Source: a candidate division WOR-3 bacterium (GTDB lineage Bacteria > Hydrothermota > Tepidihabitantia > SM23-42 > JAOAFX01). From it: a stretch of DNA of 64,000 nt. The number at the start of each line of letters is the position of its first letter. Positions within the stretch are counted from its first letter, which is position 1. A program made the position numbers and the translations under genes. The stretch is from NCBI GenBank assembly GCA_039802205.1, contig JBDRWD010000009.1:1-64000 (forward strand). The letters are read 5' to 3'. Positions 43,409 through 52,607 of this stretch are shown in pieces. The notes under the pieces were generated by a model. It was not told the origin of the DNA, did not search any database, and saw nothing but the letters and a program-made list of their open reading frames with translations.

Positions 43409-44464
43409 ATGGCTGAAAAAATTGGCATTATTGGTTATGGGTCTTATCTACCCCGTTACCGAATAAAGGTGGAGGAAATTGCAAAACAATGGGGTAGAGA
43501 CCCGGAGACGATAAAAAAAGGATTAGCACTGAGAGAAAAAACAGTTCCTGGTATGGATGAAGATACCATAACAATTTCGGTTGCGGCGGCAAAGAATGCC
43601 CTAAAAAGGGCAGAGATTGACCCGAAGAAAATCGGTGCAGTGTACGTGGGTTCGGAATCACATCCTTACGCAGTAAAACCATCTGCTACCGTAGTTGCTG
43701 AGGTGTTGGGCATCACACCTGAGGTTCATATAGCCAGTTTTGAGTTTGCCTGTAAGGCCGGGACTGAAGCGATGTTTGTTTGTTATGGACTGGTGAAGGC
43801 GGGCTTGATGGAATATGCGATGGCAATTGGTGCGGATACTTCGCAAGGTGCCCCGTCTGATGCTTTAGAATTCTCCGCATCGGCTGGTGGTTCAGCATTC
43901 ATTTTTGGCAAAGATAAGATTGTGGTGGAAGTTCTTGATACTTATTCCTGGGCAACGGACACACCTGATTTCTGGCGTCGGGAATACCAGTTTTACCCAC
44001 GGCATGGAGGTAGATTTACGGGCGACCCGGCCTACTTTAAACATATCTTTAATGCGGGCAAGGGTATTCTGGAAAAAACCGGTTATAAACCATCCGATTT
44101 TAAATATGCTGTATTTCATATGCCCAATGGCAAATTTCCGATGACCATTGGGAAGCGACTAGGATTTACCAAGGAGCAGATTGAACCCGGCTGGATTGTG
44201 CCCTTAATGGGCAATACATATTCCGGTTCTTCACCCACCGGTTTTTCGGCAATTCTTGATATCGCACAGCCCGGTGATTTGATATTGCTTGTTTCATTTG
44301 GCTCTGGCGCCGGTAGTGATGCATTTGTTTTTAAAGTCACAGAAAGAATAAATGAAGTTCGTGACAAAGCCGAAAAGGTAAGAGAGATGCTTGAGAATAA
44401 TAGAATTTATCTAACTTACGGCGAATATGCTAAACATAGACATAAAATAATCATGGCTCAATAA
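43409..44464 (+). CDS. Archaeal-type hydroxymethylglutaryl-CoA synthase
   Basis: This 351-residue thiolase-superfamily enzyme condenses acetyl-CoA and acetoacetyl-CoA to HMG-CoA. IGIIGYGSYLPRYRI, the nucleophile Cys115 in FEFACKAGTEAM, HMPNGKFP and GNTYSGSSP match archaeal HMG-CoA synthases, which are shorter than eukaryotic or Gram-positive MvaS. It is followed by a thiolase and a DUF35 protein. In archaea these three form a complex that channels acetoacetyl-CoA. AAAGGGGG precedes the ATG. Confidence 0.92.
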   Translation: MAEKIGIIGYGSYLPRYRIKVEEIAKQWGRDPETIKKGLALREKTVPGMDEDTITISVAAAKNALKRAEIDPKKIGAVYVGSESHPYAVKPSATVVAEVLGITPEVHIASFEFACKAGTEAMFVCYGLVKAGLMEYAMAIGADTSQGAPSDALEFSASAGGSAFIFGKDKIVVEVLDTYSWATDTPDFWRREYQFYPRHGGRFTGDPAYFKHIFNAGKGILEKTGYKPSDFKYAVFHMPNGKFPMTIGKRLGFTKEQIEPGWIVPLMGNTYSGSSPTGFSAILDIAQPGDLILLVSFGSGAGSDAFVFKVTERINEVRDKAEKVREMLENNRIYLTYGEYAKHRHKIIMAQ

Positions 44465-44473
44465 GGAGGCAAA

Positions 44474-45622
44474 ATGAGAGAAGTGGTGGTTATTGGTACA
44501 GGTATGACAAAGTTTGGTGAGCTATGGACAAGATCTTTAAGGGATATTTTTGTGGAAGCCGCATTAAAGGCGATTGATGATGCCGGAGTAGACCATATTG
44601 ATGCAATGTATGTGGGTTCAATGACCCCAGGATTATTTGTTGGTCAGGAACATATCGGAGCTTTAATGGCTGATTATCTTGGGACTGCACCGATACCTTC
44701 GCTGCGGGTTGAATCTGCCTGTGCATCAGGGGGATTTGCTTTACGGCAGGCTTTCATTGACGTCGCATCAGGAATGAACGATATTGTGCTGGCAGGTGGG
44801 GTAGAGAAGATGACCGATGGTGCGGATGTAACCTATGCGTTATCTACTGCTGCAGACCAGGAATATGAATGTTATCACGGTATTACCTTTCCCGGGCTTT
44901 ATGCAATGATTGCCAATTTATATTTCCAACGATACGGTGCCACGCGCAGACATCTGGCAATGGTGGCAGTGAAAAACCACAAAAACGGTTCCCTAAATCC
45001 CAATGCTCAATTTCAGAGTGAAATTACAATAGATGATGTTTTAAATGCAACAATGGTGGCAGACCCGATAACAGTGATGGATAGCTCACCGGTGTCTGAT
45101 GGCGCGGCCTGTGTGATTGTCACAACAGCGGATATTGCAAAAAAGCTTGGAAAACCAATAATTAAGATTATTGGCTCGGGTGCAGCGACCGATACCATTG
45201 CCTTACACCAGCGAAAAGATATTTTAAGTCTTGATGCTGTTAGAATAGCTGGAGAGCGTGCATATAAGATGGCGGGTTTAAAGCCCCAAGATATAAATTT
45301 TGCAGAAGTTCACGATTGTTTTACAATCGCTGAGTTGTGCATCATGGAAGAACTGGGATTCTGTGACCGGGGTAAGGCATATCAACTTATTGAAAAAGGA
45401 GAAACAGGACTTGAAGGTAGAATTCCTATCAATCCATCCGGCGGTTTGAAAGCTAAAGGCCATCCCGTAGGTGCAACAGGTGTTGCCCAAGCTGTAGAAG
45501 TGGTGGAACAACTCCGCGGTAATGCTGGCAGACGACAATTAAAGAATGCAAAAATCGCTTTAACCCAGAATATGGGTGGTTCAGGTGCTTCATCTGTGGT
45601 ACACATCTTCGAAGTAGAATAG
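44474..45622 (+). CDS. Acetyl-CoA acetyltransferase (archaeal-type thiolase)
   Basis: This 382-residue thiolase has the acyl-accepting Cys83 in [43 protein letters not shown] and a last segment [10 protein letters not shown]. The pattern is that of the archaeal SCP2-like thiolase that works with HMG-CoA synthase rather than of E. coli AtoB. It starts 9 nt after the synthase stop with AAGGAGG. It would supply acetoacetyl-CoA, or cleave it in the reverse direction. Confidence 0.92.
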   Translation: MREVVVIGTGMTKFGELWTRSLRDIFVEAALKAIDDAGVDHIDAMYVGSMTPGLFVGQEHIGALMADYLGTAPIPSLRVESACASGGFALRQAFIDVASGMNDIVLAGGVEKMTDGADVTYALSTAADQEYECYHGITFPGLYAMIANLYFQRYGATRRHLAMVAVKNHKNGSLNPNAQFQSEITIDDVLNATMVADPITVMDSSPVSDGAACVIVTTADIAKKLGKPIIKIIGSGAATDTIALHQRKDILSLDAVRIAGERAYKMAGLKPQDINFAEVHDCFTIAELCIMEELGFCDRGKAYQLIEKGETGLEGRIPINPSGGLKAKGHPVGATGVAQAVEVVEQLRGNAGRRQLKNAKIALTQNMGGSGASSVVHIFEVE

Positions 45623-45788
45623 CAGATGATTGTGATAAATGATAGGGATTGCAGGATGCAGAAAAGTAAAAGATTCGCTATTTCCAGGTGAATATGCTAA
45701 ATATGTTTCAATATCTACATCCCAAGCCCCAATTTTTTAATCAGTATTTCGTGTTGGGTGCTTGGCATTTAGTCTGAAAGGAGTCATT

Positions 45789-46178
45789 ATGCCTTCGCCA
45801 AGATATACAAGAGAGATCCCGCAAAGATATCGGCTTGAAGCCGCAAAGTGTAAAAATTGCGGGAAAATATTCTTTCCACCGAGACTGATTTGTTCCAATT
45901 GTAAATCCAGGGAGTTTGAAAAAATAAAGTTGCCAGAAGAAGGAAAAATAGTGACTTATACAACCATTCGAGTAGCACCAGAACAGTTTAATACTCAGGT
46001 GCCATACAACATTGCAATAATTGAACTCAACAACGGTGTGCGAGTCATGGCTCAAGTTGTGGATTGTAAACCAGAAGATATGGGTATAGGTAAATCAGTA
46101 AAGATGGTCTTCAGGAAAGTTCAGGAAGAAGGTGAAGCCGGTATAATATGTTATGGCTATAAGGCAGTTCTTACATAA
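45789..46178 (+). CDS. DUF35 OB-fold/zinc-ribbon protein
   Basis: I chose the ATG at 45789 after AAAGGAG. The 129-residue product has a rubredoxin-like zinc ribbon (Cys21, Cys24, Cys35, Cys38 in CKNCGK and CSNCKS) and an OB-fold (GKIVTYTTIRVAPEQF, VRVMAQVVD, VKMVFRKV). DUF35 proteins bridge thiolase and HMG-CoA synthase in archaea, which fits this gene order exactly. A 166-nt gap separates it from the thiolase. Confidence 0.9.
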   Translation: MPSPRYTREIPQRYRLEAAKCKNCGKIFFPPRLICSNCKSREFEKIKLPEEGKIVTYTTIRVAPEQFNTQVPYNIAIIELNNGVRVMAQVVDCKPEDMGIGKSVKMVFRKVQEEGEAGIICYGYKAVLT

Positions 46179-46357
46179 ATTATATCCTACACAGTTAGAG
46201 TCACCTTCCATTCATTGATTTCGTAGTAAATCAATTGTCGAACAAAGTTTCAGCCTATAATTAAGTCGGAACGAAGATGAAGTTATCCTGCGATTTTTGT
46301 TGATGGCTTGCCTCGTGAAACTGTATAATTACAGATAATTAACCGAGAGGTGCATTA

Positions 46358-47965
46358 ATGTATAAAATAGAATCGAAAATAAACCCGAACAGTTCGGAAT
46401 TCAAAGAAAACTATGAAGCAATGGAACAGGCTGTAAAGATCCTTAAAGAAAGATTGGAACTCGTGCGAAAGGGTGGACCAGAATACATGCATAAAAAACA
46501 TAAAGAACGTGGTAAATTGTTTGTTCGTGATCGCATCAAATTGCTTCTGGATCCGAATACCCCTTTTTTAGAACTAAGTCCACTTGCGGCATGGGATATG
46601 TATGATAATGAACATCCATCTGCTGCAATCATTACCGGTATCGGCGTGGTGCATGGTAGAGAAGTAATGGTGATTGCCCATGATGCAACAGTTAAGGGAG
46701 GCACTTATGTTCCCGAGACGATAAAAAAACATATTCGGGCCCAGGAAATTGCGATCGAGAATCGACTACCGTGTATCTATCTTGTTGACTCCGGGGGCAT
46801 CTTTCTCCCACTACAGGTAGGGACGTTCCCTGACCGATTTCATTTTGGGAGAATATTCTACAATCAGGCGATAATGTCTGCAATGAATATTCCTCAGATT
46901 TCAGTGGTAATGGGTTTTTGTACTGCGGGTGGAGCATATCAACCTGCGATGAGTGATGAAGTAGTTCATGTAAAAGGTACCGGAACGATTTATATTGGTG
47001 GTCCCCCTTTGGTGAAAGCTGCAACGGGGGAAGTGGTTACCGAAGAGGAACTCGGGGGAGCCGATGTCCATTGTCGTATTTCGGGCGTGAGCGACCATTA
47101 TGCAATAAATGACGAACAGGCAATAGAAATTACCCGTAATATCGTAGAAAATCTTGGTCGGCAACCAAAATATCCGTTGGAGCGGGTAGAACCAAAAGAA
47201 CCGGCCTATGACCCGAAGGAATTATATGGAATAATTCCCAAGGATTTGCGCAAACCATTCGACATGCGTGAGGTGATTGCGCGAATCGTTGATAACAGCG
47301 AATTTCATGAATTCAAAGAACTTTATGGGCAAACCCTGGTTTGTGGTTTTGCTCGGATCATGGGTTATCCTGTGGGCATATTAGCAAATAACGGCGTTTT
47401 ATTTTCTGAATCTTCACAGAAAGGTGCGCATTTTATTGAACTCTGTTGTGTGCGGAAAATCCCCTTAATATTTTTACAAAATATCACTGGGTTTATTGTG
47501 GGGAAGAGATACGAACATCAGGGAATAGCAAAGGATGGGGCGAAACTTGTTCACGCAGTGGCAAATGCCCAGGTGCCTAAATTTACGGTAATTATCGGCG
47601 GATCTTACGGTGCAGGGAATTACGGAATGTGCGGTCGGGCCTATGATCCAAGATTGTTATTCATGTGGCCCACAGCAAGGATTTGTGTAATGGGTGGAGA
47701 ACAAGCTGCCGATGTTCTTACTGATATTAAGGTAAAAGCACTGGAGAAAGAAGGTAGGAAATTGACTCCCAAGGAAATAGCAGAAATTCGTAAGCCAATT
47801 TTGGCAAAATACGAATACGAATCAAGTGCTTATTATTCAACTGCAAGGATTTGGGATGATGGAATTATTGATCCGGTTGATACCCGCACCGTTCTTGGAC
47901 TTGGTATTGCCATGTCGCTGAATGCACCGATACCTGAGCATAAATTTGGTGTGTTCAGGATGTAA
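46358..47965 (+). CDS. Acyl-CoA carboxylase carboxyltransferase, methylcrotonyl-CoA carboxylase-like
   Basis: This 535-residue carboxyltransferase differs from the one at 14174. It has [80 protein letters not shown] and [13 protein letters not shown], all typical of MCC beta and geranyl-CoA carboxylase beta. Its place after the HMG-CoA genes suggests a role between HMG-CoA, methylglutaconyl-CoA and methylcrotonyl-CoA. No separate biotin subunit is adjacent, so it may use those at 15837 and 21571. The substrate is inferred. Confidence 0.88.
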   Translation: MYKIESKINPNSSEFKENYEAMEQAVKILKERLELVRKGGPEYMHKKHKERGKLFVRDRIKLLLDPNTPFLELSPLAAWDMYDNEHPSAAIITGIGVVHGREVMVIAHDATVKGGTYVPETIKKHIRAQEIAIENRLPCIYLVDSGGIFLPLQVGTFPDRFHFGRIFYNQAIMSAMNIPQISVVMGFCTAGGAYQPAMSDEVVHVKGTGTIYIGGPPLVKAATGEVVTEEELGGADVHCRISGVSDHYAINDEQAIEITRNIVENLGRQPKYPLERVEPKEPAYDPKELYGIIPKDLRKPFDMREVIARIVDNSEFHEFKELYGQTLVCGFARIMGYPVGILANNGVLFSESSQKGAHFIELCCVRKIPLIFLQNITGFIVGKRYEHQGIAKDGAKLVHAVANAQVPKFTVIIGGSYGAGNYGMCGRAYDPRLLFMWPTARICVMGGEQAADVLTDIKVKALEKEGRKLTPKEIAEIRKPILAKYEYESSAYYSTARIWDDGIIDPVDTRTVLGLGIAMSLNAPIPEHKFGVFRM

Positions 47966-48042
47966 ACAATAAACGCAGAATCGCTACGCTTGCAGGAAAC
48001 GCAGTATTACTTCGTTTGCAATATTGTTTCATTCGTTGAACA

Positions 48043-48427
48043 ATGAAGTTTAAATACGAAGATTTAGAAATCTGGTGATTAGCAATAGAATTGATAAAGG
48101 CGGTTTACGGTTTTTTAAAAAAAATTTCCCGAGGATGAAAAATATGATTTAGTCTCGCAGGGGAAAAGGGCAGTAGTTTCTATCGCGTTAGATATTGCTG
48201 AAGGTAGCGGTAGGAAGACAGATAAGGATTTTAGTTTATTTATAAATCGATCAATAACTTCACTCCAGGAAGTGGATGCTGTTCTAAAAATCGGATTGAA
48301 TTAAAATTATCTCACGATAGATGACTACAATTTTGTAGCACCTATTTTAGAAAAAGAATATTTTAAGCTTATCGCATTTGATAAAACTTTAAAGAAAGAT
48401 AGCACTAAACGGAAGCGTTATGCTTAG
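48043..48427 (+). pseudogene. Four-helix-bundle (S23/IVS-type) protein, decayed
   Basis: A frame from the ATG at 48043 begins KFKYEDLEIW and then hits TGA. It continues LAIELIKAVYGFLKK, shifts frame in an A-run near 48120, and resumes PEDEKYDLVSQGKRAVVSIA…SGRKTDKDFSLFIN, with a TAA near 48301, ending at 48425-48427. The pattern is that of the four-helix-bundle protein family often encoded in rRNA intervening sequences. Two stops and a frameshift make it non-functional. Confidence 0.75.
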
Positions 48428-48449
48428 GGGAATTAGATATTTTCACACC

Positions 48450-48506
48450 GAGTTCCAATCTGAAGGAACGATACTGCGAGTTCCAATTTTATTGGAACGA
48501 TACTGC
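48450..48506. repeat. Two tandem GAGTTCCAAT…GGAAC hairpins
   Basis: GAGTTCCAAT-CTGAA-GGAAC followed by GATACTGC (48450-48477) is followed directly by a second copy (48478-48506) with a perfect GTTCCAAT-TTT-ATTGGAAC hairpin. They lie just upstream of the cupin gene. Similar GTTC/GAAC and CGATACTGC-like sequences occur near 15760 and 47990. Confidence 0.7.
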
Positions 48507-48526
48507 AATATTAAACTGGAGGTCTA

Positions 48527-48850
48527 ATGAACAAAATAACCTTCAAAGACATTGATAAGAAACTCAAAGAAGCCTGGCAGCCTCAGGATGTAGTATATGT
48601 TAATGAAACAGCCCTGAGGATTGCCAAAATAGATGGTGCCTACAAATGGCATACCCATATGAATGAAGATGAATTCTTTTATGTATTAAAGGGTAAAATC
48701 TTCATTGATATGGAGAATGAGTCTATAGAGTTAAAAGAAGGCGAAGGTTTTTTAGTTAAGCGCGGGACCAGGCATCGCTCCCGTAGTGAAAAACCTGCTT
48801 ATGTTTTACTTGTTGAACCAATCAAAACCAAGACCAAAGGCGAAGAATAA
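48527..48850 (+). CDS. Single-domain cupin
   Basis: This 107-residue protein has the two cupin motifs: YKWHTHMNEDEFFYVLKGKIFID with metal-binding His/His/Glu, and EGEGFLVKRGTRHRSRSE with the last His. Homologues are small metal-binding proteins of unknown or isomerase-like function. CTGGAGG precedes the ATG. It is unrelated in detail to the cassette-borne cupin at 37803. Confidence 0.85.
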   Translation: MNKITFKDIDKKLKEAWQPQDVVYVNETALRIAKIDGAYKWHTHMNEDEFFYVLKGKIFIDMENESIELKEGEGFLVKRGTRHRSRSEKPAYVLLVEPIKTKTKGEE

Positions 48851-49043
48851 AATTCCTTATATTATGTAGGAACGGTTTCAAACTGCGGTCGTCCGGTCTT
48901 TGGAGTTAATTCGTAAGAATTTTATGTTAAAGCAAAAAAAATAATTTTAATGGGGTAAGGCTTAATAACCTCCTGATTAAATCAAGGGAATGGAATATGT
49001 CATTTATGGTACATAAGAATGCTATGAAATTTAATAAGATTAT
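48851..49043. other. Intergenic stretch with repeat fragment
   Basis: It contains the 24-nt repeat GGAGTTAATTCGTAAGAATT plus TTAT (48902-48925), identical to 35408-35431. No gene, promoter or terminator is convincing. Confidence 0.6.
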
Positions 49044-49150
49044 CCTCTCCCTTGAAGGGAGAGGATAAAGGTGAGGGTGAATATATTAATTGTCCCCTCA
49101 CCCTTGCCCTCTCCCACAAGGGGGAGAGATTTGATATATCCGAGGAGGTA
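49044..49150. repeat. SD-carrying dispersed repeat, copy A
   Basis: CCTCTCCCTTGAAGGGAGAGG is followed by ATAAAGGTGAGGGTGAATAT, ATTAATTGTCCCCTCACC, CTCTCCCACAAGGGGGAGAG and ATTTGATATATCCGAGGAGG. It holds two palindromes pointing at each other and ends in the SD of the next gene. A close copy with the same SD lies at 53405-53497 before an unrelated gene. Confidence 0.82.
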
Positions 49151-49152
49151 AT

Positions 49153-49500
49153 ATGGGAAATAGCTTTTTTGCGCTCTTACCGATAATTATATTTTTAGGT
49201 TTTTTAGTACCAATTGTAGGCATCTTTGTTATTATAATTCTAATAGGACTCAAAAAAACCAGAGCCAGCGAATGGCATGGGGTCGTGGTTGATAAAATCT
49301 ATGCTACAAAAGAAAAAGAAAGAAAGGGAAGTTTAATTATGGGAAAGCGAAAGTTTTCCCATTTTTATACACTGGCCGTGAAGACTGATGATGGAGTGAC
49401 TAAAAATATCGCAGTCACCAAAGAGATGTATGATAGTTGTGCAATCGGTGATAAATTAGTAAAACGCAAAGGTGCATTGAACCCCGTGAAAGAATTATGA
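49153..49500 (+). CDS. Single-helix membrane protein with soluble domain
   Basis: This 115-residue protein has an N-terminal hydrophobic stretch (residues 6-33) and a basic beta-rich domain (WHGVVVDKIYATKEKERKG… YTLAVKTDDGVTKNIAVTK…). The domain pattern resembles small proteins annotated as DUF7489-like, but I cannot be sure. The SD AGGAGG is supplied by the repeat directly upstream. It overlaps the next gene by 4 nt. Confidence 0.65.
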   Translation: MGNSFFALLPIIIFLGFLVPIVGIFVIIILIGLKKTRASEWHGVVVDKIYATKEKERKGSLIMGKRKFSHFYTLAVKTDDGVTKNIAVTKEMYDSCAIGDKLVKRKGALNPVKEL

Positions 49501-49721
49501 AGTTTATTCTTGACCTTTTACTTCCCATTAATCTTGTAACTCTTGGTGGCTTAATTTTGATGATTCTGGGATTTTTGTTAATTCCTTTTCTCATTGGTTT
49601 TCCAATTTTTATCATCGGAATGCTTTTGCTTATTTACGGAATTTTAAGCCACTTTATCAAATTCCTGCCCGGTGGCAAAACTTTGCAAGATTATATAAAA
49701 ACGCAGTCTAAAAAAAATTGA
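49497..49721 (+). CDS. Small membrane protein
   Basis: This 74-residue protein has two hydrophobic helices (LLLPINLVTLGGLILMILGF and LIGFPIFIIGMLLLIYGIL) and a basic tail. It is translationally coupled to the gene at 49153 by a 4-nt overlap and is probably its membrane partner. The family and function are unknown. Confidence 0.65.
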   Translation: MKFILDLLLPINLVTLGGLILMILGFLLIPFLIGFPIFIIGMLLLIYGILSHFIKFLPGGKTLQDYIKTQSKKN

Positions 49722-50040
49722 ATGATACATAACAATTTATCCAACCATTCCACCATTCCACAATTGTAAAATAATGAAATAATAAAATTATAAAATTTGC
49801 AATGTCGCGCAATGTATAGATTTCAAAATTTTGAATTTTATTTATGAGATGTAGTGGCAGAGCTTGCTCTGCAAAGTGCATTTTTATCCATATTTTCCCT
49901 TACTTGCCTTTATCAATTGTCTTGCGATTTACAACCTATGTTTCACGAGTTGTTATTGCAATCACAAAAAATTTATAATTAGTATAATTAATTACAATGT
50001 GTCGTAAAGATTTAGATCTTATTATGCCGAGGATAAAATT
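49722..50040. repeat. Intergenic repeats including a GTAGTGGC palindrome
   Basis: GTAGTG followed by GCAGAGCTTGCTCTGC (49851-49872) is a 7-bp perfect hairpin with a tag, preceded by TTTTATTTATGAGATG as in the 17713 copy. CCATTCCACAATTGTAAAAT and AATAATGAAATAAT tracts resemble those at 51670 and 57470. TATAAT-like boxes at 49974 and 49983 have no good -35. No gene is seen. Confidence 0.6.
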
Positions 50041-51489
50041 ATGAAAGAGTATCGCTGGATTTTGCTGGTCTCAATACTTTTTCTTTTCTGTTTTCCTTTT
50101 ATTTATTCTTTACTGACTCAGGATGGATTGAACCCAATTATAAAGAATGTTCAACCATCTGTTGTATCTATACTGACATATGACATTGAAGGAAAAAATA
50201 TTGGACAGGGAATTGGGTTTTTTATAAGTCAAAACGGTGATATTATTACCGCATATCATGTGCTTTTAGGCGCAAGTAGTGCGGAAATTAAAACAATAGA
50301 TGGTAAACGGTATCCCATTGTCACGATTGTTGCTGAGGATGTAGAGAGTGACCTTATCCGTGCTTCTGTTGATATTCCTCAAAAGTTTGTTCACACTCTT
50401 AAAATAGGTGACTCTATTCCTGATGTGGGTGAGAAAGTGATAGTAATTGGTAACACATTGGAACTTGAGAGAACGGTTTCGGATGGAATCATATCTACAG
50501 TTCGGGAGACACCAAAATTTGGAAAAATTATTCAGATCACCGCACCTATATCTTCTAATTCAAGTGGTAGCCCGGTGTTAAATATAAATGGTGAAATCAT
50601 TGGAGTGGCGACTTTTCAACTTACTGAGGGACAAAATTGTAATTTTGCGATTCCAATTGAAAAGGTGGCAAAACTTTTACCATCTAAGGTAGAAACATTC
50701 TCCCAATGGGGAGAAGGCAGAACAAGAAATTGGATTTCTTCTGCAGAAGGGCTTTATTATACAGGGATTTATTTTATTTCAATAGATGATTATAAAAAAG
50801 CCCTGCACTATTTTAAAAAAGCTGTAGAAAAAAATCCCCTTTATGCTGACGCCTATTTTCAAATCGGATATTGCAGCAATGAGCTTGGTTATTACTCAGA
50901 GGCGATAGAGGCTTATAAGCAGGTGATAAAGATAAGACCTGATGATGCTGATGCTCACTATAGTCTTGGTTTGACTTACGGAGACCTTGGTTATTATTCA
51001 GAATCAATAGAGGCCTATAAGCAGGCGATAAGGATAAGACCTGATGATGCTGATGTACACTATAATCTTGGTGTGATTTATGGAGAGCTTGGTCGTTATT
51101 CAGAGGCGATAGAGACCTTTAAGCAGGCGATAAGGATAAAACCGGATGATGTTGATGCACACTATAATCTTGGTTTGACTTATGGAAAGCTCGGTCGTTA
51201 TTCAGAGGCGATAGAGGCCTTTAGGCAGGCGATAAGGATAAAACCTGATGATGCTGAAGCGAACTATAGTCTTGGTGTGGTTTATGGAGAGCTTGGTCGT
51301 TATTCAGAGGCGATAGAAGCCTATAAGCAGGCGATAAGGATAAAACCAGATTTTGCTGATGCACACTATAATCTTGGTATTATTTATTTGATAATTGAAG
51401 ATAAAGGTTCCGCGCTGGATGAATACAAAATTCTTAAAGACCTTGATAGAAATTTGGCTAATGAATTATTTAATTCAATTAACAAGTGA
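50041..51489 (+). CDS. Exported trypsin-like protease with TPR repeats
   Basis: This 482-residue protein has an N-terminal signal/anchor (ILLVSILFLFCFPFIYSLL), then a trypsin-like domain. GFFISQNGDIITAYHV gives the His, VESDLIRA the Asp and ISSNSSGSPVLN the Ser, so an HtrA/Do-like triad looks complete, although no PDZ domain follows. From about residue 235 six TPRs run to the end. The last five (50887 onward) are near-identical 34-residue units. It probably acts in the periplasm as a protease or as a scaffold that recognises client proteins through its TPRs. Confidence 0.88.
   Translation: MKEYRWILLVSILFLFCFPFIYSLLTQDGLNPIIKNVQPSVVSILTYDIEGKNIGQGIGFFISQNGDIITAYHVLLGASSAEIKTIDGKRYPIVTIVAEDVESDLIRASVDIPQKFVHTLKIGDSIPDVGEKVIVIGNTLELERTVSDGIISTVRETPKFGKIIQITAPISSNSSGSPVLNINGEIIGVATFQLTEGQNCNFAIPIEKVAKLLPSKVETFSQWGEGRTRNWISSAEGLYYTGIYFISIDDYKKALHYFKKAVEKNPLYADAYFQIGYCSNELGYYSEAIEAYKQVIKIRPDDADAHYSLGLTYGDLGYYSESIEAYKQAIRIRPDDADVHYNLGVIYGELGRYSEAIETFKQAIRIKPDDVDAHYNLGLTYGKLGRYSEAIEAFRQAIRIKPDDAEANYSLGVVYGELGRYSEAIEAYKQAIRIKPDFADAHYNLGIIYLIIEDKGSALDEYKILKDLDRNLANELFNSINK
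50887..51396 (+). repeat. 102-bp tandem repeats encoding TPRs
   Basis: Five consecutive 102-bp units begin near 50887, 50989, 51091, 51193 and 51295. Each encodes RYSEAIEAYKQAIRIKPDDA followed by DAHYNLGVIYGELG or close variants. High nucleotide identity indicates recent tandem duplication or gene conversion, so the copy number may vary between strains. Confidence 0.85.
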
Positions 51490-51515
51490 AGTTATTGAAA
51501 TTATCTAATTATCAC

Positions 51516-51535
51516 CGCCTAACACAGCATAAAAG
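51516..51535. other. attC-like half-site 3
   Basis: CGCCTAAC-ACAGCATAAAAG shares 16 identical nt (TAACACAGCATAAAAG) with the left arm of site 4 at 61418-61433. No matching right arm or GTTRRRY box is evident within the next 150 nt, so this looks like the left half of a decayed attC-like site downstream of the protease-TPR gene. Confidence 0.4.
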
Positions 51536-51743
51536 TCCGTGTCTAACGGCACTCACCCCAATTCCGCTTTCAGCATATCTTTGATCAGAAGATACAAAAA
51601 GGCGAGTAATTTTTTGAAAATTCATTTTTGAAGTCTGCGAATTATTAAATCCTAAAATTGACCAATAATTTATTCCATCATTTCATAATTATAAAATAAT
51701 GGACTAATGAAATTATGGAATTTTCGCCAAAAGGGGGTTAACA

Positions 51744-52575
51744 ATGGTGAAAAATAAATTATCGAAATTCTTCTCTATATTTCCCTGGCCAGATAAACCA
51801 GAACGTAAAGAGGGAAGCGAATATTTTAATTCCACAATAAAGAATATGCAAAAATTACTTGAACATCAATGGGTACGAATTTTTTTGAAAAAGAGAGAAA
51901 TAAGAATTCTTGAAATATGTGGTGGTGCAGGTTTTGGTGGCGTTGCATTATCTAAATTGCTCATGGATAAAAGTTTAGATGTGGCTTTGGTGATAACAGA
52001 TTTAAGAAAAGAAGCATTAAAAAAGGCTAAAAAATGGGGAGAAAAAGTGCTCAGGAAAAAGATTTTTACAAAAATAATTGATGCAAAAGAAATTTATAGA
52101 TTGAAAAAAAAAGTTTGATATAGTCCTTATGTATGGACTCTCAACACCGCACTTTAATCCCTGGGAGATAATTAAAGTGTTTTTAGGCGCCTGTGAATGT
52201 CTTGAAGACGATGGCATTTTCATAATAGATGAAGTAGATAGAAGATATGGTATTTTTCTTACGAGAGGTTATCAACACTTACTTGCAGAAGGGGATGAAG
52301 ATAAATTCGTCTTAAGTTTTCACAGTGGTTATGATATGTTAAAAGGGACTTTTTCAAGGACACATTTTAATCCAATTTTTCCTAAAAAAGGAGTTACAAT
52401 GGAACTATTTTTCTGGGGACTTGCCGAGATTGGTGCATTTACCTTTTTGTTCTTTAAAGATGTTGATTTTGTTAACCTCGACGGCACAAGGCACTTTATT
52501 TTGGGGTATGGACCAAGAAGGATGCTAAAATCTAAAGATTTCCGGGGACCATTTTTGTTTAGAAAAAATAAATAA
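51744..52575 (+). pseudogene. SAM-dependent methyltransferase split by a frameshift
   Basis: The first frame (51744-52118) carries the SAM-binding motif ILEICGGAGFGGVAL and LVITDLRKEAL. It stops just after a run of nine A near 52105-52113. Removing one A joins it to the second frame, FDIVLMYGLSTPHFNPWEII…CLEDDGIFIIDEVDR, which ends at 52573-52575. The combined protein of about 276 residues would be a complete class I methyltransferase. The lesion may be a sequencing error, a phase-variable tract or a real mutation; no other damage is visible. Confidence 0.7.
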
Positions 52576-52607
52576 AATAGAGTTTTATCTTCAAAGGAGG
52601 TGCATTT

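Noticed and set aside
46300-46329. Possible promoter before the carboxyltransferase at 46358
   Set aside because: TTGATG and TATAAT are 18 bp apart and the -35 is weak. It may be real but is not supported enough to list.
50887-51396. Regular repeats considered as a CRISPR array
   Set aside because: The 102-bp units are coding TPRs with no spacers.
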